This document shows positions 44,601-53,376 of a stretch of 64,000 nucleotides of DNA, piece by piece. The notes under the pieces were generated by a model. That model saw only the letters and a list, made by a program, of their open reading frames with translations. It did not search any database and was not told the origin of the DNA. The stretch spans positions 6,572,001 through 6,636,000 of the forward strand of contig NZ_CP042266.1 of the NCBI RefSeq assembly GCF_007856155.1. Direction: 5' to 3'. A program made the position numbers and the translations under genes. How positions within the stretch are numbered: the first letter of the stretch is position 1; each line of letters opens with the position of its first letter. The stretch comes from Streptomyces qinzhouensis (GTDB taxonomy: Bacteria > Actinomycetota > Actinomycetes > Streptomycetales > Streptomycetaceae).

Positions 44601-46586
44601 ATGAAACCCCTGTCCCGTCTGAAACGCGTCCTGGCCTGCGGGGTCGCCGCGGTCGCCATGACCGCCGGCCTGACCGCCCCGGCGCTGACCACGCCTGCCC
44701 AGGCCGCACCGGCGCCCGGCTTCCCCGTGGACAAGACCTGCGGAACCCCGGCCGTGCCGGGCGGCGGTAACTGCATGACCTCGTTGATTACCGCCTCCTT
44801 CGACATGATCAAGGGGATGCGCAAGGCCGCCAACTCCAACAAGCTGAACAACGCGGAGTTCACCCAGAGCACCGCGGCGAAGTTGAGCGAGCGGTTTCCG
44901 GGGTTCAACGTCATGGTGTTCAAGACCGTGGGCACCGACCTGTATGAGACCGAGTGGTTCACGAACGAGCACAAGGCCGACATGAGGGGCGTGCTGCTCG
45001 ACACCACCTTCAAGCTCAACCACTTCATGGACAAGGAGCAGAAGGAGCCCTCCGGCTACGACGTCTTCCGGATCTGGGTCTTCCAGGGAGACTCGACCTT
45101 CCGTAACCGGGGCGACGGCGGCTATATGAACTGGGCGTTCGTCGGCCAGGACAGCGACACCGTGAAGAAGGAGCCGTGGCTCTGCCGGGCGAAGAGCGCG
45201 CGGCCCTACAAGTGCGACGGCGATGTGCGCACCATCCACTTCCCCGCGCGGAACGGCCACACCACCAAGACCGGCAGCCTGACCCCCGACTCCGCCAGGC
45301 CGGGCTATCAGGCCTGTCTTGACGTCAGCGGTAACGGCACCGCGAACGGCACCCCCGTACAGATGTGGGAGTGCAACGGCGGCGACGCGCAGAAGTGGAC
45401 CTACAACGGCTACAAGCTCCGGGCGGCCAACGGCAAGTGCCTCGACCTGGCGGGCAACAAGACCGAGAACGGGGCGAAGCTTCAGGTCTGGGACTGCCTG
45501 GAGATCCCCGGTCAGCGCTGGCACATGTCGTCCAGCGGTGGTTTCCGGCATATGACGGATCTGGACGACCGGTCCAAGGACGTCTGCATCGACAACGTCA
45601 ACGCCCAGACGGGCAACGGCGGCACGGTGGCGGCCTGGGCCTGCGGTTCCGCGGACCACCGGGACGCACCGAACCAGAACTGGGCCTGGGGCGGCAACAT
45701 ACCGGGCAAGCCGACGAATCCGACCACGCCCGGTAACGGCGCCGGGACCTATCTGAAGCTCTCCAACGGGCTGGGCGCCGTCCCGGTCAGCGGCTCCGCC
45801 GGCGCGTCGGTCGTCCCCGGCATCCGGGGCGCCAACGAAACCAAGTGGAAGGTCGCCTCGGTGGGCGGCGGTCGCTACCGGATCACCAGCGCCTACGGTC
45901 TGGAGCTCACCAAGAACACCAGCAGCTATATGGCCGAACTCCAGCCGTGGAGCAACTCCTCCAAGCAGAAGTGGGAGCTCTTCGGAGTCGGCGGCGGCAA
46001 GTACCAGATCCGGATCTCCGACGACGAATGCCTCACCCACCACTCCGACTTCAAGCAACTCGGTGTGTGGACGTGCAAGCAGGGCTGGCAGCAGGAGTGG
46101 GAGCTCGAGTCGACGTCCGGCGGCGTGATCACACCGACCGACCCGACCACTCCGACGAACCCGAAACCCAACCCCGGGGGCGGTGCCGCCGTCCCGACCG
46201 AGCGGCCGCTGTTCCTGAAGCTCGCCAACGGTCTGGGCGCGTCGGCACCCAACGAGACCGCGAGCTGGGGCGCACCGATCCTGAGCGGGATCCTCGGGTA
46301 CAAGGGGACCACCTGGACGATCAAACCGCTGGGCGGGGACCGCTACCGGATCGTCAACGACCTCGGGTACAACCTCACCATGAACCCCGACACCTATGTC
46401 GCCGAGCAGCAGGCATGGGGCAACACCTCCAACCAGAAGTGGGAGTTCGTCAGCCTCGGCGACGGCAAGTACCGGGTCCAGATCTCGGACGACGACTGCC
46501 TCACGCACAACTCCGACTTCAAGCAGCTCGGGGTGTGGACCTGCGAGGGCGGCTGGAAGCAGGAGTGGTCCTTCCAGCTCCGCTGA
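44601..46586 (+). CDS. Secreted protein with ricin-type lectin domain and unknown N-terminal domain
   Basis: 661 residues. Signal peptide at 1-34 (KRVLACGVAAVAMTAGLTAP, cut after AQA). Residues 35-215 form a domain I cannot name (CMTSLITASFDMIKGMRK, GFNVMVFKTVG, FRIWVFQGDSTFRNRGDGGYMNW). Residues 225-375 are a ricin-type beta-trefoil with QMWECNGGDAQKW, QVWDCLEIPGQRW and a third Trp motif. Two further, mutually similar beta-trefoil-like segments (about 385-510 and 535-661) each contain YLKLSNGLGA- or FLKLANGLGA-type openings, KYQIRISDDECLTH or KYRVQISDDDCLTH, and FKQLGVWTC, joined by Pro/Thr linkers. It probably binds extracellular glycans. Confidence 0.85.
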   Translation: MKPLSRLKRVLACGVAAVAMTAGLTAPALTTPAQAAPAPGFPVDKTCGTPAVPGGGNCMTSLITASFDMIKGMRKAANSNKLNNAEFTQSTAAKLSERFPGFNVMVFKTVGTDLYETEWFTNEHKADMRGVLLDTTFKLNHFMDKEQKEPSGYDVFRIWVFQGDSTFRNRGDGGYMNWAFVGQDSDTVKKEPWLCRAKSARPYKCDGDVRTIHFPARNGHTTKTGSLTPDSARPGYQACLDVSGNGTANGTPVQMWECNGGDAQKWTYNGYKLRAANGKCLDLAGNKTENGAKLQVWDCLEIPGQRWHMSSSGGFRHMTDLDDRSKDVCIDNVNAQTGNGGTVAAWACGSADHRDAPNQNWAWGGNIPGKPTNPTTPGNGAGTYLKLSNGLGAVPVSGSAGASVVPGIRGANETKWKVASVGGGRYRITSAYGLELTKNTSSYMAELQPWSNSSKQKWELFGVGGGKYQIRISDDECLTHHSDFKQLGVWTCKQGWQQEWELESTSGGVITPTDPTTPTNPKPNPGGGAAVPTERPLFLKLANGLGASAPNETASWGAPILSGILGYKGTTWTIKPLGGDRYRIVNDLGYNLTMNPDTYVAEQQAWGNTSNQKWEFVSLGDGKYRVQISDDDCLTHNSDFKQLGVWTCEGGWKQEWSFQLR

Positions 46587-46623
46587 CCTGACCCTCGGCA
46601 GCGCCTGCCCGCATATGAGGGCC

Positions 46624-46676
46624 GGGCCTCCCGGCAGCTCGGGGACGAGAATCCGACCGAGCGTACCGGGAGGCCC
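46624..46676. terminator. Bidirectional terminator with two stacked stems
   Basis: An outer perfect 11-bp stem (GGGCCTCCCGG with CCGGGAGGCCC) encloses an inner GCTCGG/CCGAGC stem. It lies between the convergent lectin gene (stop 46586) and P450 gene (stop 46694). Confidence 0.8.
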
Positions 46677-46693
46677 CTGCTGTCATCTGGTCA

Positions 46694-48052
46694 TCAGGTC
46701 TCCGTGTCACGGGCGACGGCCCGCAGGCGCAGCCCCGACGGTCCCAGGATCGCGCCCGAGGTCGGGCGGACGGCGGCGGAGTCGACGGCCCGCATGCGCC
46801 AGCGGGCGGAGATATTGGCCAGGGCCAGGGTGATCTCGTTGATCGCGAAGGTCTCGCCCATACAGCCACGGGCGCCCCCGCCGAACGGAAGGATCTCAGG
46901 TAAAACGTTCCTGCGGATGGGTTCCAGGCCCTTGGTCTCCCAGCGCGACGGGTCGAAGCGCTCCGGGTCCGGGTGGAGTTCGGCGGAGTGGTGGAGCAGA
47001 TAGGGGCTGATCACCACATCGGTGCCGGCCGGGATGTGGTGGCCGCCCAGCCGGGTGTCGGTGCTGACCTCCCGGGTGAAGATCCACACGGGCGGATACA
47101 GCCGCAGGGTCTCGGTGATGATCTGTTGGGTGAGTACGAGGTGTTCCAGGTCGTCGTGGCCCGCGGCGGTCCGGTCGCCGAGGACGGTGTCGACTTCCCG
47201 GTGCAGGGCTTCCTCGATCCGCCGGTCCATGGAGACCCGGTGCAGCGCCCAGGAGATGGTGATGGCGATCGTGTCGGTGGCGCCGAAGAAGAAGGTGATC
47301 GCGGCGTCGTTGAGCTCCGTGTCGGTGAGGGTGTCGCCAGTGGTGGCCAGCAGCATGGACAGCAGATCGCCGTGGTCCTCGCCGGTGCGCCGGTAGTCGG
47401 CGATGACGCCGCCGATGGTGCTGCGCAACCGGGCCCTGCTGCGGTCGTAGCGCCGCTTGCCCGGCGTGGGTATCTTGTCGAGCGGCGCGGGAACGATCAT
47501 GCGGCGGTAGACCCCGCGGCTGACGGTGGCGAGGTCTTTCGGGGTCTTGGCCAGCGACGGCGACGACAGATGCCCGGCGAAGAAGGCGGCCACCCCGGTG
47601 CGGGCGGCGACGGTCGTCATATCCGTCAGGATGTCGATCTCCTGCCCGTCGGACCAGGTTTCGGTCACCCGGGCGATCTGCTCGCACATGATCCGGGAGT
47701 AGGACGCGTGGCGGGCCGGGCTGAAGGCCGGCTGGGCGAGTCTGCGCAGCCGGCGGTGTTCCTTGTACGGGCAGGTCACCACCCCGTCGCCGAGCACTTC
47801 GCGGGTCCGCTCGTAGACCGCGCCGCCCTTGTCGAAGGTTCTGTCGTCCATCAGCACCTGATGGATCAGTTCGGGGGTGGTGACCACAAGGGCCTTGAAC
47901 GGGCCCATCTTGATGTCGACGAGTTCGCCGTGGGCGGGCAGCCCGGCGAAGAATCCGAGCGGATCCCTGAGCATGCTCGCCGCGTGCCCGAGGAGGGGGA
48001 GCGCGCCGGGGGCCGGATTCCGGCCGGGCGTACGGGGGATTGCCGTGGGCAT
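46694..48052 (-). CDS. Cytochrome P450
   Basis: 452 residues from the ATG at 48052 with AGGAGA upstream. All P450 motifs are intact: I-helix FFFGATDTIAITISW, ExxR in ETLRLYPP, PERF, and heme loop FGGGARGCMG with Cys397. The N-terminal PLLGHAASMLRDPLGFF and FDKGGAVYERTREVLGDGVVTC resemble actinobacterial P450s that oxidise terpenes (pentalenene oxygenase type). It has no ferredoxin or reductase neighbour. A link with the terpene cyclases about 5 kb away is plausible but not shown. Confidence 0.92.
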   Translation of the reverse strand: MPTAIPRTPGRNPAPGALPLLGHAASMLRDPLGFFAGLPAHGELVDIKMGPFKALVVTTPELIHQVLMDDRTFDKGGAVYERTREVLGDGVVTCPYKEHRRLRRLAQPAFSPARHASYSRIMCEQIARVTETWSDGQEIDILTDMTTVAARTGVAAFFAGHLSSPSLAKTPKDLATVSRGVYRRMIVPAPLDKIPTPGKRRYDRSRARLRSTIGGVIADYRRTGEDHGDLLSMLLATTGDTLTDTELNDAAITFFFGATDTIAITISWALHRVSMDRRIEEALHREVDTVLGDRTAAGHDDLEHLVLTQQIITETLRLYPPVWIFTREVSTDTRLGGHHIPAGTDVVISPYLLHHSAELHPDPERFDPSRWETKGLEPIRRNVLPEILPFGGGARGCMGETFAINEITLALANISARWRMRAVDSAAVRPTSGAILGPSGLRLRAVARDTET

Positions 48053-48570
48053 GGTGTCTCCTGGAAGGTAATCGGCCGTTGCCGGGCCCGGGGAGCCCAT
48101 CGGACGGCCCTGGGGGCCGAGATCCCTGAGCGCGGCGGGCCGGGGAGAGCCGGGGCAGGTGGAGAAGAGCCGGGGGCAGGCGCGGGGCGGCCGCAGTGCG
48201 ACGGCGGGTGAGCCGGTGGCCGTACGGGCTGTAGCCATGCCACCCCCAAGGGGTTCAAGGGTTCAGCGGGATCGAGCGCACGGTCCGGGTCGCGTCGTGC
48301 CCCGGACTCCTGCCCGTGGTGCGGACAGCCCTTGCAAATGGCGCGGGGCAACACCATAAGGACGCCCATCTCCCGGTGGTATGGCGTGAACCTCACGTTT
48401 TTGACGGTGTATTCGGTGCGAACTGCCGCATCCACCGCCCGGCCGGCCACGGCGGACGATCTTCGTGGGGCTGGTGAGGCAACCCTTGACGGTGTGTCCT
48501 GCCTCTTTCTCTTCGGCGCCCCGGAGCCCCCGGGACGCCGACGCAGGACCGACGACGAGGAGACACCATC
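48053..48570. other. Divergent gap between P450 and secreted hydrolase
   Basis: No gene is supported in 518 bases. The 10-mer ttgacggtgt occurs twice on the plus strand (48401-48410 and 48486-48495), each with a consensus -35 (TTGACG). These may be two promoters for the downstream gene, or a repeated binding site. Confidence 0.45.
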
Positions 48571-51336
48571 GTGAGACTGGTCTCACGCGCGCTGACGGCT
48601 GCCGCCGTGGCCGTGGCGCTGGCGGCGGGTGCGCCGGGTTGGGCGCAGGCGCAGCCGACCGCCGAGTCCATACCCGGGGCGCCGCCGGGCGCCGCTCAGG
48701 ACCGGCTGCCGGAAGGGTGGCGTATCTCGGCCGGGGAGCTGGTCTGGAGCTCGCCCGTGCCCGTGGGTATGGGCGGCGCCCTGGTCGAGTTCCGCTCCGG
48801 GGAGCGGACCCTCGGCGTTCCGGAGGCCTCCCCCGATCACCGGACCTTCCGGCTCCGCGTCGATACGTCGGCCATCGGACCGGTGAACGAGCTCCAGGTG
48901 GTCGCCGGTTCGCGGCGGCTGGACGCCGCCGGGGAGAATCGTTCCGCCGCCCGGCGGAGCGCACCGGACGCCGTCAAGCCTCCCGCTCCGCTGCCCGTCA
49001 ACTCGGTCGATCCGGGTGTCGCGGGCAAGTACCGCACCACCAGCGGCGAGTACTCGCTGAAGTCGGTCAAGCTGCCGGGCTACGAGAAGCCCGTGGAGAT
49101 GCGCGCCACGGTCGTCGGCCCGGCGAACGCGCCGGGCAAGCGCCCGCTGGCGCTCTTCCTCCACGGCCGGCACGCGTCCTGCTACGAGCCCGGTTCGGAC
49201 TGGCCGAACCTCCAGTGGCCGTGCCCGCCGGGACAGAAGGAGATACCGAGCTACCGCGGCTATCAGCACGACCAGAAGCTCCTGGCGTCCCAGGGCTATG
49301 TGACGGTCTCCATTTCCGCGAACGGCATCAACGCGCAGGACGGCCCCAAGCCCGACAGCGGGGCCCAGGCCCGCTCCTCCCTGGTCCGGCAGCATCTGGC
49401 CCGCTGGGCCGAGTGGGGCGCGAATCCCGCGAAGGCGCCCGCCGCGGTCCGCGCGACCAAGGCCGCCGATCTTTCGAAGGTGCTCCTCGTCGGCCACTCC
49501 CGGGGCGGTGAGGGCGTCAACCGGGCGGCCTACGACAGCGTCTCCCCGCCGCCGCGTGCCGAGGACGGCTACCGGGGTCCGGTGCGCTGGCGGATCCGTG
49601 GCACCGTGCTGATCGGCCCCACGATCTTCGGGCACAACCCGGCGCCCGATGTGCCCTCCATGACGATCCTGCCGGGCTGTGACGGCGATGTGTCCGACCT
49701 TCAGGGGCAGATGTACCTGGACGCCGCCCGTGGCATCGGCCGCGGTACGGCGCTGCACAGCGCGGTGTACATGGTCGGCGCCAACCACAACTACTTCAAC
49801 ACCGAGTGGACGCCCGGCCAGGCCGAGGCACCGGCCAACGACGACTGGTTCGAGGACGGGGACCGGGTCTGCGGTACGGCGGCGAAGACCCGGCTGAGCG
49901 CCGGGCAGCAGCAGACGGCGGGTACCACCTACATCGCCGCCGCCGCGCGGCTGTTCCTCGCCGGAGACGACCGGGTCCGCCCGCTCCTCGACGGGTCCGG
50001 CCGCCGCGCGCCCTCCGCCGGGCCCGCCCGGGTGCTGAGCCACGCCGTCGGCGGCAACCGCACCGCGGCGATCCTGCCCGACGCCCCGCTGTCGGTGACC
50101 AACGGACGCGTATGTGAACAGGTCACTACGGACAGCGCCCGAGCCTGTATGCAGCAGTCCGAGATCGGGGTGTCGCCGCACTTCGCACAGTGGGGGTTCG
50201 CCGGCAATGAGCCGGGCCGCAACGCGGTCAGGGCGGACTGGACCAAGCCGGGCACCCCGGTGAAGCTGACGCCGGGGCGCGTCTTCTCGCTGGCGGGTTC
50301 CGAAGCGCTCGCGCTGCGGGCGGCCGTGCCGCCGAACAGCTCGGGCACCCGGCTGGATGTCGCCGTCACCGACGCCTCCGGCAAGCGCGTGAGCCTCGGC
50401 CGGGTCACCGTCGACGGCCTCCCCGGTAGCGGCGTCACCTCCTCGCACTGGGCGCGTGAGCTCCGTGTTCCGCTGAAGGCCGCGGCCGCACGGGTCGACC
50501 TGAAGCGGATCCGGTCGGTGGAGCTCACCCCCCTCAGCGCCTCCGGCAGTCTGTGGCTGCTGGACGCCTGGGGCTGGCGCCCCGGCACGCCCGCGGTGAA
50601 CCCGGTACCGCTGCCGCGGCTGGACGTCAGCACGCAGACGGTCAAGGAAGGGGACTCCGGCACCCATACCCACCAGGTGTACGTCCGGGCCACCGGCAAG
50701 GGCACCGGCGTGGTCAAGCTCGGCGTTCTCGACCCGAAGACCTACGAGACCTCGGTCCGTACCGTGAAGGTGAAAGCCGGCGCCCCCGTGACCGTGCCGG
50801 TCACGGTCAACGGCAACACCCGCTTCTCCGAGGACATCAACTACGAAGTCACCGCCAAGGCTGTGCGCGGCGGGGCGGTCGGTGGCGCCTCCGGCGGCCT
50901 CCTCGTCGAGAACGACGACGCCGAGCCGGAGGTCAGCGTGGCTCCGGTCGCCGACTCGGTCACCGAGGGCGGGAAGCTCACCTGGAAGGTCCAGCTGTCC
51001 GCGCCCGCCGACAGCGTCTTCTATGCCCGGTTCGTCTTCCTGCCGACGGGCGGCGGACCCGAGCTGTCCACGAAGGACGTCGACCCGCAGTGGCTGTCCG
51101 AACAGGGCCTGCTCCCCGACCCGGAGCAGTCCATGTCGGAGGCCGCCCCCTGGCTCTGGGTCACCATTCCCGCGGGTGAGACCAGCGTCGAAATATCCGT
51201 GCCCACGATCACCGACGCGCTGACCGAGCCGGAGGAGTCGGTACGGATGCAGCTGGGCCACTACCGGATGAACGACGGAACCTGGACGGACGGCCCGATC
51301 GTCACGGGCAAGGTCACGGACGCGCGGCAGCGCTGA
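48571..51336 (+). CDS. Large secreted alpha/beta-hydrolase-like protein with Calx-beta-type repeats
   Basis: 921 residues from a GTG at 48571 with GAGGAG upstream. Signal peptide 1-28 (ALTAAAVAVALAAGAPGWAQAQ). Residues about 180-460 form a hydrolase domain: RPLALFLHGRHASCY oxyanion region, VGHSRGGEG with the Ser nucleophile, ILPGCDGDVSDLQG for the acid, and GANHNYFNTEW for the His. The middle is a beta-rich region. The last 250 residues carry two Calx-beta-like modules (VKEGDSGTHTHQVYVRATG and VTEGGKLTWKVQLSAPADS), ending with a TEPEESVRMQLG pattern. It is probably an extracellular esterase or lipase; substrate unknown. Confidence 0.82.
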   Translation: MRLVSRALTAAAVAVALAAGAPGWAQAQPTAESIPGAPPGAAQDRLPEGWRISAGELVWSSPVPVGMGGALVEFRSGERTLGVPEASPDHRTFRLRVDTSAIGPVNELQVVAGSRRLDAAGENRSAARRSAPDAVKPPAPLPVNSVDPGVAGKYRTTSGEYSLKSVKLPGYEKPVEMRATVVGPANAPGKRPLALFLHGRHASCYEPGSDWPNLQWPCPPGQKEIPSYRGYQHDQKLLASQGYVTVSISANGINAQDGPKPDSGAQARSSLVRQHLARWAEWGANPAKAPAAVRATKAADLSKVLLVGHSRGGEGVNRAAYDSVSPPPRAEDGYRGPVRWRIRGTVLIGPTIFGHNPAPDVPSMTILPGCDGDVSDLQGQMYLDAARGIGRGTALHSAVYMVGANHNYFNTEWTPGQAEAPANDDWFEDGDRVCGTAAKTRLSAGQQQTAGTTYIAAAARLFLAGDDRVRPLLDGSGRRAPSAGPARVLSHAVGGNRTAAILPDAPLSVTNGRVCEQVTTDSARACMQQSEIGVSPHFAQWGFAGNEPGRNAVRADWTKPGTPVKLTPGRVFSLAGSEALALRAAVPPNSSGTRLDVAVTDASGKRVSLGRVTVDGLPGSGVTSSHWARELRVPLKAAAARVDLKRIRSVELTPLSASGSLWLLDAWGWRPGTPAVNPVPLPRLDVSTQTVKEGDSGTHTHQVYVRATGKGTGVVKLGVLDPKTYETSVRTVKVKAGAPVTVPVTVNGNTRFSEDINYEVTAKAVRGGAVGGASGGLLVENDDAEPEVSVAPVADSVTEGGKLTWKVQLSAPADSVFYARFVFLPTGGGPELSTKDVDPQWLSEQGLLPDPEQSMSEAAPWLWVTIPAGETSVEISVPTITDALTEPEESVRMQLGHYRMNDGTWTDGPIVTGKVTDARQR

Positions 51337-51370
51337 CACCTCAGGCCGTGCCGTAGCGGCACCGCCCGGA

Positions 51371-51410
51371 CCGATGGCACCGCTCCCCGCCCGGGGGCCG
51401 GTGCCATCGG
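51371..51410. terminator. Hairpin terminator
   Basis: CCGATGGCACCG and CGGTGCCATCGG form a perfect 12-bp stem with a 16-base loop, 34 bases after the secreted hydrolase stop. Confidence 0.75.
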
Positions 51411-51491
51411 CATGAGGAGCGGCCGTACCCCTCCCCGGACGGCCGAATATCATGACCGCATCGCACCATTTGTGAAGGAACGGATCACCCC

Positions 51492-51806
51492 ATGCCGAGC
51501 AAGAGCACCCCTCCCGTCGTACTCCTCCACGATGTCGACGCCGTCCGCGCCGACCTGGTCACCGCGCTGGAATCGGCCGATCCGTCGTTGCGGCCCGGGC
51601 TGGAGGAAGCGCTGCGCATCGCCGAACGCCATGGGGCGCTGACGGACGAGCAGCGGATGGGGGAGTGGGTACGGCGTACCCTGCGCGCCGCTGACATCGA
51701 TCCGGCCGCCGACCATGTCCGCGCCGTCAAGGCACTGCGCGAGGCCGTGCCCGGACTCGGTCTCATCGCCGCGAACGGCCTCGTCAGGGCGGCGGGCCGG
51801 AACTGA
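51492..51806 (+). CDS. Small helical hypothetical protein
   Basis: 104 residues. Start ATG at 51492 with a purine patch (GAAGGAACGGA) about 10 bases upstream. The sequence is charged and almost wholly helical (LVTALESADPSLRPGLEEALRIAERHG, DEQRMGEWVRRTL, VRAVKALREAVPGLGLIAAN) with no membrane segment or Cys. I do not recognise a family. The C-terminal LREAVPGLGLIAANGLV resembles the L7/L12 C-terminal-like motif seen in some Streptomyces small proteins, but the match is too short to call. Confidence 0.6.
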   Translation: MPSKSTPPVVLLHDVDAVRADLVTALESADPSLRPGLEEALRIAERHGALTDEQRMGEWVRRTLRAADIDPAADHVRAVKALREAVPGLGLIAANGLVRAAGRN

Positions 51807-52088
51807 GGCGCACCGAGGGCCCTGACCGCCGCCCGGCCCGGGCCTCGGAGCCGAGGCGCACCCAGGGCCCGGACCGCGGCCAGGCCCGGGCTGCCGGGCG
51901 GCGGCGCCGGAAAACCGGTGGAGCCGTGCCGCCGTGCTCCGTTACCGTGCTGCCGCACCAGCCATCCAGGTAAGGACGTGCCGTTGTACACCGTGTGAGA
52001 CCTCCCGAGCGCTGATCGGTCGCGCGTCGCGCCCTGCGCGCCGCGCTGCTTTTTGCTGCGGAATTCTCACTGAAACCGGTGTACCTCT

Positions 52089-52637
52089 GTGCTCACCCAT
52101 TGGGCCGTCGTGCCCACCTGCCTGCCGCTCGTCCGCCGCCGCTGCCACGTCTGCGCCTCCGAGCGCTTCCGGGCCGACGGCAAGTTTCGCGTCAACGCCA
52201 ACCACAAGCTCCTCGACGCCTGGCTCCTCGTGCTCTGCACCAGGTGCGGGGAGACCGCGAAACTCACGGTCCTGGAGCGGAGGAACGTCCGCGCCGTACC
52301 GCCCGGGCTGCTGGATCGGCTCCACGCCAACGACCTCGGTCTGACGGCCGAACTGCTCCGGGACCCGGTGCTCCGGCGCCGTAATCGCATCGCCCTCGAC
52401 TGGGACAACGCCTGGCGCCTCGACACCGGCGGATCGGAGCACCTGGACCGCGAGGTGCTCGACGTCTCGGTCCGCTTCGCGGCCCGGATCCCGGTCCGGC
52501 CGGTGCGGCTGATCGCCGAAGGCTGCGGTCTGCCCCGGGCCGAGGTCGAGAGACTGATCACGGAGGGGAAGATCGTTTCGGGGGTCCGGCTGACCGGCAA
52601 GCGCTCCGGCGACTTCACCTTCCTGCTCAAGCGCTGA
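52089..52637 (+). CDS. DUF1062 domain-containing protein
   Basis: 182 residues from a GTG at 52089. Two Cys pairs, CHVC near residue 19 and CTRC near 50, give a zinc-ribbon-like N-terminal half (RFRADGKFRVNANHKLLDAWLLVLCTRCGETAKLTV), followed by LLDRLHANDLGLTAELLRDPVLRRRN and a C-terminal S4-like segment (GLPRAEVERLITEGKIVSG). This layout matches DUF1062 proteins as I remember them. The S4-like tail hints at nucleic acid binding. No operon partner. Confidence 0.7.
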   Translation: MLTHWAVVPTCLPLVRRRCHVCASERFRADGKFRVNANHKLLDAWLLVLCTRCGETAKLTVLERRNVRAVPPGLLDRLHANDLGLTAELLRDPVLRRRNRIALDWDNAWRLDTGGSEHLDREVLDVSVRFAARIPVRPVRLIAEGCGLPRAEVERLITEGKIVSGVRLTGKRSGDFTFLLKR

Positions 52638-52744
52638 GCACTCCTCGGAGCCACCGGCCTGTCCGGCACGACCGCCGGACAGGCCGCGGCCTCGGCGAGA
52701 AGCTCCCAGGCCGGGGTCCCCGAAGACAGGGGAGAATCCTGCTC

Positions 52745-53335
52745 ATGGATGACGCGTTCACACTTCTTCGGCAAGCCGTTGACCTGGTGCCCGAGGGCGC
52801 CGTAACGGAGAACGGCGTGACGGTCGGGGATGTTCGCGAGGACATCGGGCGCCAGGAGTGGGAGATGGTGCTCGGCCTTCTCATCGAATTCGGGGATGCC
52901 CATCCGATCTCCCCGGCCTTCTGGGAGCTTCTCGCCGAGGCCGCCCGGCAGATGATGCTCGACCGCGGTCGCCGTTGGTGTGAGTGGCGGGGCTGGGAGG
53001 CCCAACACGGCACGATCCGGGTGACGCTGAGCCTGGCGGCGGCAGACGAGAGCGGACGCCGGAGTGCTTTTGCCGGGGACGGCCGACTCAGACCGATGTG
53101 GGACATCGGCAACCGCACCACCGATGGGGAACGAGAGCTGAGCATCGCACGGCTGTGGGTGGAGTTCGCGGAGGAGCTCGGCCCGGGGGAGACCGCCGAT
53201 GTCCGGCTGGCCCCTCTGCGCCCCGAGCAGTGGAGGCATCTGAAGTCCGGTGACGTGATCACGATGTACGAGGCCCGGCCTGTCGCCGGCACGGCCACGG
53301 TCATCGAGGTGTTGCCGCCGCAACAGTACGGTTAA
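52745..53335 (+). CDS. Hypothetical protein
   Basis: 196 residues; GGGGAG lies 9-10 bases before the ATG. The N-terminal 65 residues are helical and acidic (FTLLRQAVDLVP, GRQEWEMVLGLLIEFGD, PAFWELLAEAARQMML). The second half is beta-rich (GTIRVTLSLAAADESGRR, ELSIARLWVEFAEELGPGETADVRLAPLRPEQW, VITMYEARPVAGTATVIEVL), resembling the EF-Tu/beta-barrel-like tail of proteins found beside immunity genes in Streptomyces. I cannot assign a family or role. Confidence 0.65.
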   Translation: MDDAFTLLRQAVDLVPEGAVTENGVTVGDVREDIGRQEWEMVLGLLIEFGDAHPISPAFWELLAEAARQMMLDRGRRWCEWRGWEAQHGTIRVTLSLAAADESGRRSAFAGDGRLRPMWDIGNRTTDGERELSIARLWVEFAEELGPGETADVRLAPLRPEQWRHLKSGDVITMYEARPVAGTATVIEVLPPQQYG

Positions 53336-53376
53336 TTGCTTGGAACGGCTCACGAAGCGGGCGGTAGCCTGCCCGG

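Noticed and set aside
48583..51453. Minus-strand open frame of 956 codons
   Set aside because: Antisense to the secreted hydrolase, which has a signal peptide, a GHSRG motif and a ribosome binding site.
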